64,000 nucleotides of DNA from Flavobacterium ajazii (GTDB lineage Bacteria > Bacteroidota > Bacteroidia > Flavobacteriales > Flavobacteriaceae): positions 496,001 through 560,000 of the forward strand of contig NZ_JAAEHL010000002.1 of assembly GCF_010614725.1 (NCBI RefSeq), in the 5' to 3' direction. Each line of letters starts with the position of its first letter. Within the stretch, counting starts at the first letter, position 1. The position numbers and the translations under genes were made by a program. Positions 1 through 7,784 of the stretch are shown here, piece by piece. The notes below the pieces were generated by a model. That model was not told the origin of the DNA. It searched no databases and saw nothing but the letters and a program-made list of their open reading frames with translations.

Positions 1-355
1 CAATAAGAACGCCCTTGCCCGATTTTCGAATACCTGTGAAATCCTCGATACTCATCTGCGTTCCCATTCCGAACATTACCAATTGAATGATAATCAAAAT
101 AAGCCATTTGTTGCGCATATCGAAACTGCCTACGTGCAGGAAAAAGTCAGGATAAATCAATCCGGCGCAAACTGCGGTAATAATCCAAAAGGTATATTGA
201 TAACCGCTCAATATTTTCACATGTCCTGCTCCAATGGCAATACTCGAAAACCCAAAGATTAACCCTAATTTCCAGATGATTTCCGTTTGCTGAAACCAGC
301 CTAAACCGGCTGCAATAAAAAATATCGGAACAGCCCAAAGAAAATATTTACGCAT
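1..355 (-). CDS. Bile acid:sodium symporter (BASS) family transporter, N-terminal part
   Basis: The reading frame opens at an ATG at 353-355 and runs off the left edge, so only about 118 N-terminal residues are present. They begin MRKYFLWAVPIFFIAAGLGW and contain several hydrophobic segments separated by short polar turns, including a later stretch ending in FGMGTQMSIEDF. The order of helices and the GMGTQMS-type turn resemble BASS-family secondary transporters, which move organic anions across the inner membrane with sodium. It reads in the same direction as the racemase-like/kinase/RuBisCO-like operon and lies 148 bp downstream of it, so it could import or export an acid intermediate of that pathway; that is inference. 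A hairpin-forming palindrome separates it from the operon, so it may be a separate transcript. Truncation prevents a firm family call. Confidence 0.7.
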   Translation of the reverse strand, partial: MRKYFLWAVPIFFIAAGLGWFQQTEIIWKLGLIFGFSSIAIGAGHVKILSGYQYTFWIITAVCAGLIYPDFFLHVGSFDMRNKWLILIIIQLVMFGMGTQMSIEDFTGIRKSGKGVLI

Positions 356-402
356 ACAAATGAGTATTAAAACATGTTATTTATTTAAATCTTTTATTTT
401 AA

Positions 403-481
403 ACCATATAAGTTATATAAGTCAATATAAGTTGTTGCTTTTTTACGTTTAGCTTAAATGAACTTATATAACTTATATGGT
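403..481. repeat. Long inverted repeat ACCATATAAGTTATATAAG
   Basis: A 19-bp left arm at 403-421 is repeated as its exact reverse complement at 463-481, with a 41-bp spacer. It sits between the racemase-like gene and the transporter. A half copy with the same TTTTAAACCATATAAGT start occurs at 15047-15076, so this is a dispersed element rather than a unique operator. It could fold as a hairpin and limit read-through. Confidence 0.75.
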
Positions 482-503
482 AAAAATTAATCTGTTATTG
501 TTT

Positions 504-1166
504 TTAGAAATAAAGCTCGGCCAGTTTTTTCATGGCAATGGCCGGGCTTGCCAAAATTGGAATCAGTTTTTCTTCGGCACTTAAGCCATCGACAACTCTT
601 GCCATTGAGGCCTGCGCCAGAACAATTACATCTACTTCTTTCATTAATTCTTTAAGGGCTTTGGCAACCATTTCGTCATGCTTGGCCGCCTCTCCGCTCA
701 TTAAAGCTTCAAAAGCACCTTCGCATAATTTAGAAGTAATAGTTGCGTTTTTGCCTGCCAACTCTGCTCTTCTTCTAACCAAATCACTCGTTGGTTCTAA
801 AGTAGTTGGCAAAGTGGCAATCACTCCTATTTTATTGCTGATCTGCACCGCTTCATCTGCCATAGCCTGATCTACACGAATCACCGGAACTGTTGCTAAT
901 GTCGCAGCCGTTTCAATCGCAACACCAATAGACGAACAGGTTACTAAAATTACGTCGGCTCCTGCAGCTTCGGCAGCCTGAACATGGCTTACGACTCTCG
1001 CAGCCGTATTGGGCATTAATTTTCCTTTTTTGATTACGTCTTTTATCAGACTGTCATCTACAATATTGAAGGTTTCTGCCCCATTTAAAAATTCATTGCT
1101 TAACTGCTGAAATAACGGAACCAATGTTGCCGATGTATGTACAAAACCTAAAACTTTTGCGCTCAT
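504..1166 (-). CDS. Aspartate/glutamate racemase-like protein
   Basis: This 220-residue cytoplasmic protein has the two-lobed Asp/Glu/hydantoin racemase fold signature. The N-terminal cysteine motif is VTCSS (Cys77), followed by a VPVIRVDQAMADEAV segment and KIGVIATLPTT. Family members use two opposed cysteines for racemisation or isomerisation. Here the usual C-terminal cysteine position reads VLAQASMARV (about residues 181-190), with no cysteine, and the other cysteine (Cys148, in KLCEGAF) is elsewhere, so true amino-acid racemase activity is doubtful. The ATG overlaps the stop of the upstream kinase by 4 bp (ATGA), indicating translational coupling and a shared pathway with the kinase and RuBisCO-like protein. 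The likely substrate is a sugar acid or keto acid rather than Asp/Glu, by context only. Confidence 0.8.
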   Translation of the reverse strand: MSAKVLGFVHTSATLVPLFQQLSNEFLNGAETFNIVDDSLIKDVIKKGKLMPNTAARVVSHVQAAEAAGADVILVTCSSIGVAIETAATLATVPVIRVDQAMADEAVQISNKIGVIATLPTTLEPTSDLVRRRAELAGKNATITSKLCEGAFEALMSGEAAKHDEMVAKALKELMKEVDVIVLAQASMARVVDGLSAEEKLIPILASPAIAMKKLAELYF

Positions 1167-2542
1167 AATTTTTCTCCTTTTAATACTTTTATAAAATAAT
1201 CGGCGGTACCTACCTGTCCGCCTTTAAAATTCATTTCTATTCCATTTACCCATTCACTGTCCGAAATCGCCTTACAAAGCGGTGCTCCGGGCGCTATTGG
1301 TGCAATCATTTCTAACGCCAGAATATCCAATTCAGAAGCAGCATAACTGGATGTATCGCCACCTGCGAACAGGATTCTTTTTAACGGAATAGCTTTTAAT
1401 ACTTCATTGGTTATTTGTCCCAAAATACTTCCATATACACTGCTGCATTGTTTCTGAATCTCGTTTGCCGAAAAACCTTTGGCTGAAAAATACGCTTCGG
1501 TTTCTGCAATACGCGAATCGTTTGAACCTGTACTAGTATGCAATACCGTACTTTTTCCCTGATTGAAATTTTCAACAATTTGAGCAACAGTATTTTTTAT
1601 AATTGCTTCCTGATTCTGAATATCCACTGCTTTGCTTTCTAATGCGATTTCCAAAAACCCATTTTCGAGGGCATATTCAATTTGGCCGGATGTTACCGGA
1701 GAACAGCTTCCCGATAAAACGAGTATGGGTGAAACTTCTCCTGCTGATTCAAATGCTATTTCGTTTCCAATCACTTTTTTGTCTTTCCAGTCTAATCCCA
1801 AAGCCATTTCGATTCCGGATGAACCTACTGAAAACAACGTTCTTTCGGTTGCCAATTGGTTAAAAACACTTCCGATGGTTTTCAGATGTTCTAAATTGAA
1901 ACCGTCAAAAAACAAAATTTCTGCTTTGCTATTTTCTACCGCTTGAAGAACTTCTAAAGTCCCTTTTTCAATTGTCGTTAAATTGATAAGGCTTATAGAT
2001 TTCTCCGTTTGTTTTGCCATGTGCAAAGTCAAATCACCTTCCAAAGCGGGCGTAACAGGATGTTTGCTCATAGATGGATGACGATCGATACGATAAATTT
2101 CACCACTGCCAATAGTTCCCATTCGGGCAAAAAGATTTCCGAAAACACAAAATCGTCCCAAATGTGGTGCTGACGGCGAAACCAAAACGGTTTTTTGATT
2201 GAAAACTTCGCTTCCTATTTCGATTGCTTTGCCGATGTTCCCCACATGTGGCGCAGAATCGAAAGTGGAACAGACTTTATAATGAAAATGATTTGGGGCA
2301 AAACTTTTCAGATTTTCAAAGGCATTACAAAGTTCTGTTTCCATTTCCGAAGGTAACATCGACCTGCTTTTTCCGGCCAGACCAATGGCCTGAATTCCCG
2401 GAAAGCGATCTAAGTCCTTTTGTTCGGGTTTTCGAAGAAAGAGAACAGTTTTCACTCCGGCCAGCGTTAGGAATTCAAGGGCATCCGTAGAGCCCGTGAA
2501 ATCGTCACCGTAATAGGCCAATAGCAATTTATCTTTCTTCAT
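1163..2542 (-). CDS. Four-carbon acid sugar kinase family protein (DUF1537; OiaK/OtnK/DtnK-like)
   Basis: This 459-residue cytoplasmic protein has the two-domain DUF1537 architecture. The N-terminal substrate domain begins YYGDDFTGSTDALEFL, with the paired aspartates typical of the family (residues about 12-14). The C-terminal nucleotide-binding domain carries FAGGDTSSYAASELDI and ends with a GGQVGTADYF segment. Characterised members phosphorylate D-threonate, D-erythronate, 2-oxo-tetronate or 3-oxo-isoapionate with ATP. The start codon overlaps the last base of the RuBisCO-like gene stop (TAATG), and its own stop overlaps the next ATG, so the three genes form one tightly coupled operon. Pairing with a RuBisCO-like protein favours a 3-oxo-isoapionate or tetronate-type substrate; sequence alone does not fix which. 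Length is normal for the family. Confidence 0.9.
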   Translation of the reverse strand: MKKDKLLLAYYGDDFTGSTDALEFLTLAGVKTVLFLRKPEQKDLDRFPGIQAIGLAGKSRSMLPSEMETELCNAFENLKSFAPNHFHYKVCSTFDSAPHVGNIGKAIEIGSEVFNQKTVLVSPSAPHLGRFCVFGNLFARMGTIGSGEIYRIDRHPSMSKHPVTPALEGDLTLHMAKQTEKSISLINLTTIEKGTLEVLQAVENSKAEILFFDGFNLEHLKTIGSVFNQLATERTLFSVGSSGIEMALGLDWKDKKVIGNEIAFESAGEVSPILVLSGSCSPVTSGQIEYALENGFLEIALESKAVDIQNQEAIIKNTVAQIVENFNQGKSTVLHTSTGSNDSRIAETEAYFSAKGFSANEIQKQCSSVYGSILGQITNEVLKAIPLKRILFAGGDTSSYAASELDILALEMIAPIAPGAPLCKAISDSEWVNGIEMNFKGGQVGTADYFIKVLKGEKL

Positions 2543-3783
2543 TATTTCGAAAATTTCTTTACCGATTCGGCAAATTCAGGATATTTCAAAGCGGTTTCTT
2601 CCACAGACAGACCGTCAACCGCTCCCTGCCAGGCTTGCTGTAACGCATTTACTCCGGCTTTTGGCCCCATTGGATGTGCCAAAATTCCACCTCCTGCCAT
2701 ATAGAGCAAATCGGTGGTTTGGGTTCTTCTGTAGGTTTCTACGGCTTGTCCTCCCCATTGTCCGGAAGACACTACAGGTAATATTTCGTATCCTCCTAAA
2801 AACGGTTTTAAACAGGATTTTATCGAAGTCACTACTGAATCATCGGATTCCCAAAATTTATTCTGGATACCGTTGACGTGTAGCTGATCTACTCCTGCCA
2901 GACGCTGAATCTTTTGGTAAGCCGGAAATTCAATTCCCAGCAATGGATGTCTGTTCAGCATTCCCCAGCCGTTTCTGTGCCCATGGATAACGAGTTCGCC
3001 CCGATCACAGATTTTCTTTGTTCCTGCCAATCCCACACTATTGATGCTGACCATCGCACAGCTTCCTTTTTCCTGCTGAATCAAATCGTATTTGCGCTGC
3101 ATTTTGTCAATTTCATCACTGATATTGAAGGCATACATTACCTTTTTACCTGTCTTTTGTTCGTTGTCGCGAATGACTTTCATAATGCCTTTTACACGAT
3201 CATCAAAAAACGAGTTAGCTGCTGATCCCATCAATTCATCGTCTTTGATAAAGTCGATTCCCGCATCAATAAGTGATTTTACCAAATTGGCAGTTTCCTC
3301 CACACTCATTCCGATACTTGGTTTTATAATGGTTCCAATCATCGGTCTGTCGGTTACACCACAAGATAATTTGGAACCTTTGATTCCGAATTTTGGCCCT
3401 TTGAAATGATTTTGAAAAGAATCCGGCAGTTCAAAATCCATTAGTTTCAAACCGGTAAATTGTGTGATTTCGTATAGATTTCCCTGTAAAGTGCTGATCA
3501 GAACCGGCAGATTATAACCGAAATTCTCTATCGACCAGCTTACTTTTACTCTTGCTTTCTGGTATTTTTTCCCGTAAATACTTCCTCCCGGAATGGATGG
3601 CTCATCAACCAAATCTAATAATTGGATATCTTCAACACGTGCCGCAAAGCGTTTTTTCAATTCTTCTGTTTCGCCCGGCACGGACACAAAAGTTCCTGAC
3701 GACTGCTCACCCGCCAAAACTGCTGCTGCCTGTTCTACCTCATAAGGGGTTTCAATAAGATACTCCGCAAAAACTCTTTCCAT
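2542..3783 (-). CDS. RuBisCO-like protein (form IV RuBisCO large-subunit family)
   Basis: This 413-residue protein aligns by motif with RuBisCO large subunits. It has TIIKPSIGMS with Lys154 at the position of RuBisCO Lys175; FIKDDEL with Lys180, Asp182 and Glu183 as the carbamylated-lysine and metal cluster; HGHR (His268); DQLHVNG (His302); SSGQWGG (Ser340); and AGGGI (365-368). The loop-6 lysine region of true RuBisCO is replaced by NGIQNKFWESDD, so carbon fixation is not expected. RuBisCO-like proteins act as decarboxylases, transcarboxylase/hydrolases, enolases or isomerases. Next to a DUF1537 kinase, the best-supported known role is on 3-oxo-isoapionate 4-phosphate (OiaX or OiaT type) in apiose/apionate catabolism. 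It is the first gene of the operon; the ATG at 3781-3783 follows a 133-bp AT-rich leader. Confidence 0.9.
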   Translation of the reverse strand: MERVFAEYLIETPYEVEQAAAVLAGEQSSGTFVSVPGETEELKKRFAARVEDIQLLDLVDEPSIPGGSIYGKKYQKARVKVSWSIENFGYNLPVLISTLQGNLYEITQFTGLKLMDFELPDSFQNHFKGPKFGIKGSKLSCGVTDRPMIGTIIKPSIGMSVEETANLVKSLIDAGIDFIKDDELMGSAANSFFDDRVKGIMKVIRDNEQKTGKKVMYAFNISDEIDKMQRKYDLIQQEKGSCAMVSINSVGLAGTKKICDRGELVIHGHRNGWGMLNRHPLLGIEFPAYQKIQRLAGVDQLHVNGIQNKFWESDDSVVTSIKSCLKPFLGGYEILPVVSSGQWGGQAVETYRRTQTTDLLYMAGGGILAHPMGPKAGVNALQQAWQGAVDGLSVEETALKYPEFAESVKKFSK

Positions 3784-3917
3784 TATCCTTCAATTTATTT
3801 TTAAGAAATTCTAAATAAATGAATTTATAGGGAGTAAGTGTCCTGCAGTGTGCTGTATGTGATGAGTTATTTTAACAAAATAAAAATTAATTCTATTTTC
3901 TTTTGTGTCAAAAAATA

Positions 3918-4280
3918 TTAAACCCGCAAAATCTTTTCCATTTTTTTGCCTTTTGCGAGTTCATCTACCAATTTATCTAAGTAACGTACCTGGCGCATTA
4001 ACACATTCTCGATTTCCTCAATGCGATATCCGCAGATTACGCCCTTAATGAGCGAAGCATTAGGATTGAGGCTGCCTTTTTCAAAAAAGTCTTTAAAAGT
4101 TATTTTTTCATCAATCAGTTCCTGTAATTTCTTTTCGTCATATCCCGTCAGCCATTCGATTATCTGATGCAATTCAGTTATGGTTCTGCCTTTTTTCTCC
4201 ACTTTAGCTACATAATGTGGATAAACCGAAGCAAATGTCATTTGGGCTACGCGTTCATTTTGTTTGTCGTTAGGCGTCAT
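3918..4280 (-). CDS. DUF2200 family protein
   Basis: This 120-residue protein without signal peptide or membrane segment matches what I recall of DUF2200: an N-terminal [23 protein letters not shown] stretch split across residues 10-32, then [19 protein letters not shown] and a central [22 protein letters not shown] segment. Such proteins are small, helical and of unknown function, widely scattered in bacteria. It lies on the minus strand 134 bp before the RuBisCO-like gene and is divergent from the MFS gene. No catalytic motif is apparent, and its link to the sugar-acid operon is positional only. Confidence 0.85.
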   Translation of the reverse strand: MTPNDKQNERVAQMTFASVYPHYVAKVEKKGRTITELHQIIEWLTGYDEKKLQELIDEKITFKDFFEKGSLNPNASLIKGVICGYRIEEIENVLMRQVRYLDKLVDELAKGKKMEKILRV

Positions 4281-4508
4281 AAGCTTTTTTGGATTACGAA
4301 TTGATTCTGATTACAATACGAATATAATAGTTTCCATCTGAATATTATTCTGACAACATTTACATTTTGCATTGTTAACAAAGTTAAAGATACTGCTATT
4401 ATTAACTTTAATATATGCAGGCACACATTACAAACAAATCAGATGGAAAAACAATTCTCTCCTCTGCATTTGAATTCGTATATTCGCCCATTATTTTGAA
4501 AAAGAAGG
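4281..4508. promoter_or_regulatory. Divergent intergenic control region with two inverted repeats
   Basis: This 228-bp AT-rich space lies between the divergently transcribed DUF2200 and MFS genes. An inverted repeat TTTCCATCTGA (4331-4341) / TCAGATGGAAA (4439-4449) brackets a second, tighter one, AAAGTTAA (4380-4387) / TTAACTTT (4402-4409). Such nested symmetry suits a regulator that controls both directions, but no regulator gene is nearby. I found no convincing full TTG-TAnnTTTG promoter on either strand. Confidence 0.4.
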
Positions 4509-5765
4509 ATGATTGCAAAATTGAATGAAAAAAAATCCTATCCATGGATTGTTGTTGGCTTGTTGTGGTTTGTTGCTTTATTGAATTATTTAGACCGACA
4601 AATGCTTTCCACTATGAAATCAGCGATGATGGATGACATTCCTGAATTGGCTAAAGCTGAAAATTTCGGTCTCTTAATGGCTATTTTCCTTTGGATATAT
4701 GCGCTTATGAGCCCTGTTTCGGGAATTATAGCGGATCGGTTTAACCGAAAAAGAATAATCATAGCTAGTCTTTTTATTTGGTCAGGGGTAACTATGGCGA
4801 TGGGTTATGCTACAACTTTCAATCAGATTTATATTTTGCGTGGCATTATGGGTTTTAGTGAAGCTTTTTATATTCCGGCTGCATTATCCTTAATTGCAGA
4901 TTACCATCAGGAAAAAACACGCTCTTTTGCTATTGCAATTCATACCACGGGAATTTATTTAGGACAGGCTCTGGGTGGTTTTGGAGCCACTATTTCCAAA
5001 CATTTTTCCTGGCATTTCAGCTTTCACTCCGTAGGTTTACTCGGTGTGCTTTACAGTATAGTTTTAATATTTTTTATACAGGAAAAGAAAACTTACTTTT
5101 TTGACGCTACAAAAAAATCATCTGTCAGCTCTGAATTCAGGCAGATGTTTAAAGGATTGGGAATCTTATTCGGCAATATCTCTTTTTGGGTTTTGCTCTT
5201 TTATTTCGCTTCACCAAGTTTACCGGGTTGGGCGGCCAAAAATTGGTTACCTACCTTATTTACCGAAACGTTACATTTAGACATGGCTTTGGCAGGCCCC
5301 ATTGCAACGGTTACCATTTCGATGTCTTCCTTTTTTGGCGTTCTAATTGGTGGTGCCATTTCAGACAGATGGGTGATGAAACATCTTAAAGGAAGAATTT
5401 ACACCAGCGCTATCGGGTTGTTTCTTACCATTCCAGCCTTGTTTTTATTTGGCTACTGCTGTGACATAGCAGCGATAGTTTTTGGCGCTATCCTTTTTGG
5501 ACTTGGATTCGGAATATACGACACCAACAACATGCCTATTCTTTGTCAGTTTGTTGCGCCCCGCTACAGAGCTACCGGATATGGAATTATGAATTTCGTA
5601 GGTATTTCAGCTGGAGCTGTTATCACCGAGTTCTTAGGAAAAGCCGCTGATAACGGTGGAATGAGACATGTTTTTGTACTGCTGTTATTTGTAGTTGTTA
5701 CTGCGATTGTTTTACAGCTGGTTAGTTTGCATCCAAAGACTATTGATATGACCGAGGGGGAATGA
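4509..5765 (+). CDS. MFS transporter, sugar-acid/anion:cation symporter type
   Basis: This is the only clear plus-strand gene in the window. The 418-residue protein shows about 12 hydrophobic segments in two six-helix halves separated by a charged loop near residues 195-215 (QEKKTYFFDATKKSS). It has the LNYLDRQMLS motif in helix 1 and the MFS loop motif GIIADRFNRKR between helices 2 and 3, an arrangement common in hexuronate and sugar-acid transporters of the anion:cation symporter group. It acts in the inner membrane. Divergence from the RuBisCO-like operon and proximity to a pectin locus suggest import of a uronate or apiose-derived acid; the substrate is inferred. The ATG is immediately preceded by AAGAAGG, which is purine-rich but unusually close. 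It ends 22 bp before the convergent ABC-3C genes. Confidence 0.88.
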   Translation: MIAKLNEKKSYPWIVVGLLWFVALLNYLDRQMLSTMKSAMMDDIPELAKAENFGLLMAIFLWIYALMSPVSGIIADRFNRKRIIIASLFIWSGVTMAMGYATTFNQIYILRGIMGFSEAFYIPAALSLIADYHQEKTRSFAIAIHTTGIYLGQALGGFGATISKHFSWHFSFHSVGLLGVLYSIVLIFFIQEKKTYFFDATKKSSVSSEFRQMFKGLGILFGNISFWVLLFYFASPSLPGWAAKNWLPTLFTETLHLDMALAGPIATVTISMSSFFGVLIGGAISDRWVMKHLKGRIYTSAIGLFLTIPALFLFGYCCDIAAIVFGAILFGLGFGIYDTNNMPILCQFVAPRYRATGYGIMNFVGISAGAVITEFLGKAADNGGMRHVFVLLLFVVVTAIVLQLVSLHPKTIDMTEGE

Positions 5766-5787
5766 GGGTTGAAATTTAGTCCTTTTA

Positions 5788-7551
5788 TTAAAAACTAAAC
5801 TCAAATAATTTACCAGAATCGCCAGAATCATTTAATTCAAGACAAATTTCTTTCGTGCTAAATGTTTTTAATATTTCAGCTGGAATATCATGTTCAATTG
5901 AGGTAAAAATATATTGCATATTATATTCTACACAATATTCTTTGACTTTATTAATGAAATTTATTTTCTTTCTATTATCTAATCCTTCAAGTGCACCATC
6001 ATGATAAACAAAACGATAAAACGACTTTTTATGATATGCAATTAAAACAGCTAAATCAAAAGATATACACAACATTTTTTGATAAGTATTTCCTTTACTT
6101 TCGGCTGTTATATCAACTTCATTATCTTTTGTTACTTCAACTTTAAAATCAATATTTCCTTGGCCATTTTGTTTCATAAAAATGATTGCAGGAACATTAA
6201 AAATATATTTAAAAATATTATGAAAAAGTCTTCTTATCTCAGGGTAATATTTATTATCATTAGAAGAAATCTGAGAATGAATATCTTTTATCAAAACCTC
6301 CAACTTCTCATTAAGTAAACTTGTTGTTTCATTTAAAATTGAAATTTTATCAATACTTTTTAGTTTTTCATCAAGCCTAGATATTTCACCTTCAACTTTA
6401 GTTAAATCTATTTGATATGACTTAAATTTATTGAAAGAATTTTTGTCTTTTAAAACAGACAAGATTTGATTTCTTTTTTTATCATATGCTAACATTGACA
6501 ATCTAACATCACGTATTTTTTGTGTCAACTTCTCAATTTTCTCTTCTAAGTATTTATTCCTTTCCTCAGTAATTCTTACATTAAATTCTTCTAAAGCCTT
6601 ATAGTCTTTGACCAAATTATCAGGAAAGAATATTTCTGCATCTGCATAAATCCTTTTTAATTGATCAATATCAAAAGAAATGTTTTGAGAAAATGATTGT
6701 TTTGCTTTATCTAAATCAAACTCTAAATTGTATTCCAAAGTGTTTAAGTCAGAAATTTGTTTTTCGACTTCTTCAATAAGTTCTTTATTCAATTTTCTTT
6801 CTTGTTGATAGAAATTAAAATTATCTATCTGCACTTGCAATTCTTTTTGTTCAGCTGATTTTAAATCAATTGCTCCTTTTATTTTATCTAATTCTTCTGT
6901 ATCTACTGCGAATTGATTTTTTATTTTATTTACAAATGTTTTTTGTTCAGAAATCTGATTGTCAGTTTCATATTTATGAGTTAATAATTCTCCATTAAAG
7001 CCCAGTAAATCAAACACCATAGGTTTCCAGTATTCATGTTTTCCTACAAATTTAGAAAGCTGAAATACATCACTATAATCTTTTTGTGAACGCAAAAAAT
7101 AGGTAACAGACTTTCTATATGACCAATTTACTAAAATATCAAAGCCGAGATATTCATTTAAAGTTTCTACAGCCTTTTCAAAGCCCAAATTTTCTTTATC
7201 CCATTCATTAGTATTTAATAAACTAACCGTATGAGTTGTAGTTTTAAATGAAATTTTTGTTGAAGTATCAATTGAACGCTTAATTGTTAAATATTTACCA
7301 CTGTTTAATAATATCTCTAAATAAAAAACATAGCCCTTAAATTTATCTTTGTACTTATAAAATATATCATCTCCACTTGGACCACTCAACAACATAAAAT
7401 CAATCACCTCGATTAGTCTTGATTTCCCTAAGTTGTGTGAGTCTTTATTTAGGTCAAGTTTTTGTGTAACTTTAGCCAATACAAGGTTAATTCCATCATT
7501 AAAAACGATATTTTTAAAACTTTTATTTGCATATAATTGGCTCAGCTTCAT
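5788..7551 (-). CDS. ABC-3C system SMC-like ATPase (DUF2326)
   Basis: This 587-residue protein has an ABC/SMC-type ATPase head split by a coiled coil. The P-loop variant is HNLGKSRL (about residues 39-46). Long Lys/Glu/Leu-rich helices occupy about 195-440. The C-terminal half-head carries FRFVYHDGALEGLDNRKK followed by YIFTSIEHDI, matching the Walker B and His/Asp switch region of DUF2326 proteins. These are the ATPase subunits of ABC three-component systems, computationally defined conflict systems in which a coiled-coil sensor controls an effector. Its ATG overlaps the stop of the middle-component gene by 4 bp, and it is last of three coupled genes. Base composition and codon use look more AT-rich than the neighbouring carbohydrate genes, consistent with acquisition. 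Confidence 0.85.
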   Translation of the reverse strand: MKLSQLYANKSFKNIVFNDGINLVLAKVTQKLDLNKDSHNLGKSRLIEVIDFMLLSGPSGDDIFYKYKDKFKGYVFYLEILLNSGKYLTIKRSIDTSTKISFKTTTHTVSLLNTNEWDKENLGFEKAVETLNEYLGFDILVNWSYRKSVTYFLRSQKDYSDVFQLSKFVGKHEYWKPMVFDLLGFNGELLTHKYETDNQISEQKTFVNKIKNQFAVDTEELDKIKGAIDLKSAEQKELQVQIDNFNFYQQERKLNKELIEEVEKQISDLNTLEYNLEFDLDKAKQSFSQNISFDIDQLKRIYADAEIFFPDNLVKDYKALEEFNVRITEERNKYLEEKIEKLTQKIRDVRLSMLAYDKKRNQILSVLKDKNSFNKFKSYQIDLTKVEGEISRLDEKLKSIDKISILNETTSLLNEKLEVLIKDIHSQISSNDNKYYPEIRRLFHNIFKYIFNVPAIIFMKQNGQGNIDFKVEVTKDNEVDITAESKGNTYQKMLCISFDLAVLIAYHKKSFYRFVYHDGALEGLDNRKKINFINKVKEYCVEYNMQYIFTSIEHDIPAEILKTFSTKEICLELNDSGDSGKLFEFSF

Positions 7552-7784
7552 TTGATGTATTCTATTGTGTCAATATCTTTTTGATATTCAATTTTACCAA
7601 GCAAATATAAAAAACTTAATGCAGGGATAAAGACCTCCTTTGCATTTATTCCTCTTGATAAAGTTACTTTTTCTAACAATTCATCATATTTAATAACTTC
7701 CTGTTCCTTAACTATGCTAAGAATAACACCTCCCAAATTTAATAGGGAGAGATTTAGATCAAGGTATTTATGTGGCGCTATCAT
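7548..7784 (-). CDS. ABC-3C system middle component (MC6-like winged helix)
   Basis: This 78-residue protein begins MIAPHKYLDLNLSLLNLGGVIL and continues with an EVIKYDELLEKV helix and a FIPALSFLYLLGKIEYQK segment. The proline-His-Lys start, the SLLNLGG helix and the final LYLLGKI beta-strand pair match the small winged-helix middle components (MC6 type, as I recall it) that bridge effector and ATPase in ABC-3C systems. The gene overlaps both neighbours by 4 bp (ATGA junctions at 7548-7551 and 7781-7784), which itself supports a real gene. No enzymatic motif is expected. Assignment to the MC6 class rather than another small class is tentative. Confidence 0.78.
   Translation of the reverse strand: MIAPHKYLDLNLSLLNLGGVILSIVKEQEVIKYDELLEKVTLSRGINAKEVFIPALSFLYLLGKIEYQKDIDTIEYIK

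Noticed and set aside
2542..3783. Genuine RuBisCO for carbon fixation
   Set aside because: Loop-6 lysine region is replaced, there is no small subunit or phosphoribulokinase, and the operon partners are sugar-acid enzymes.
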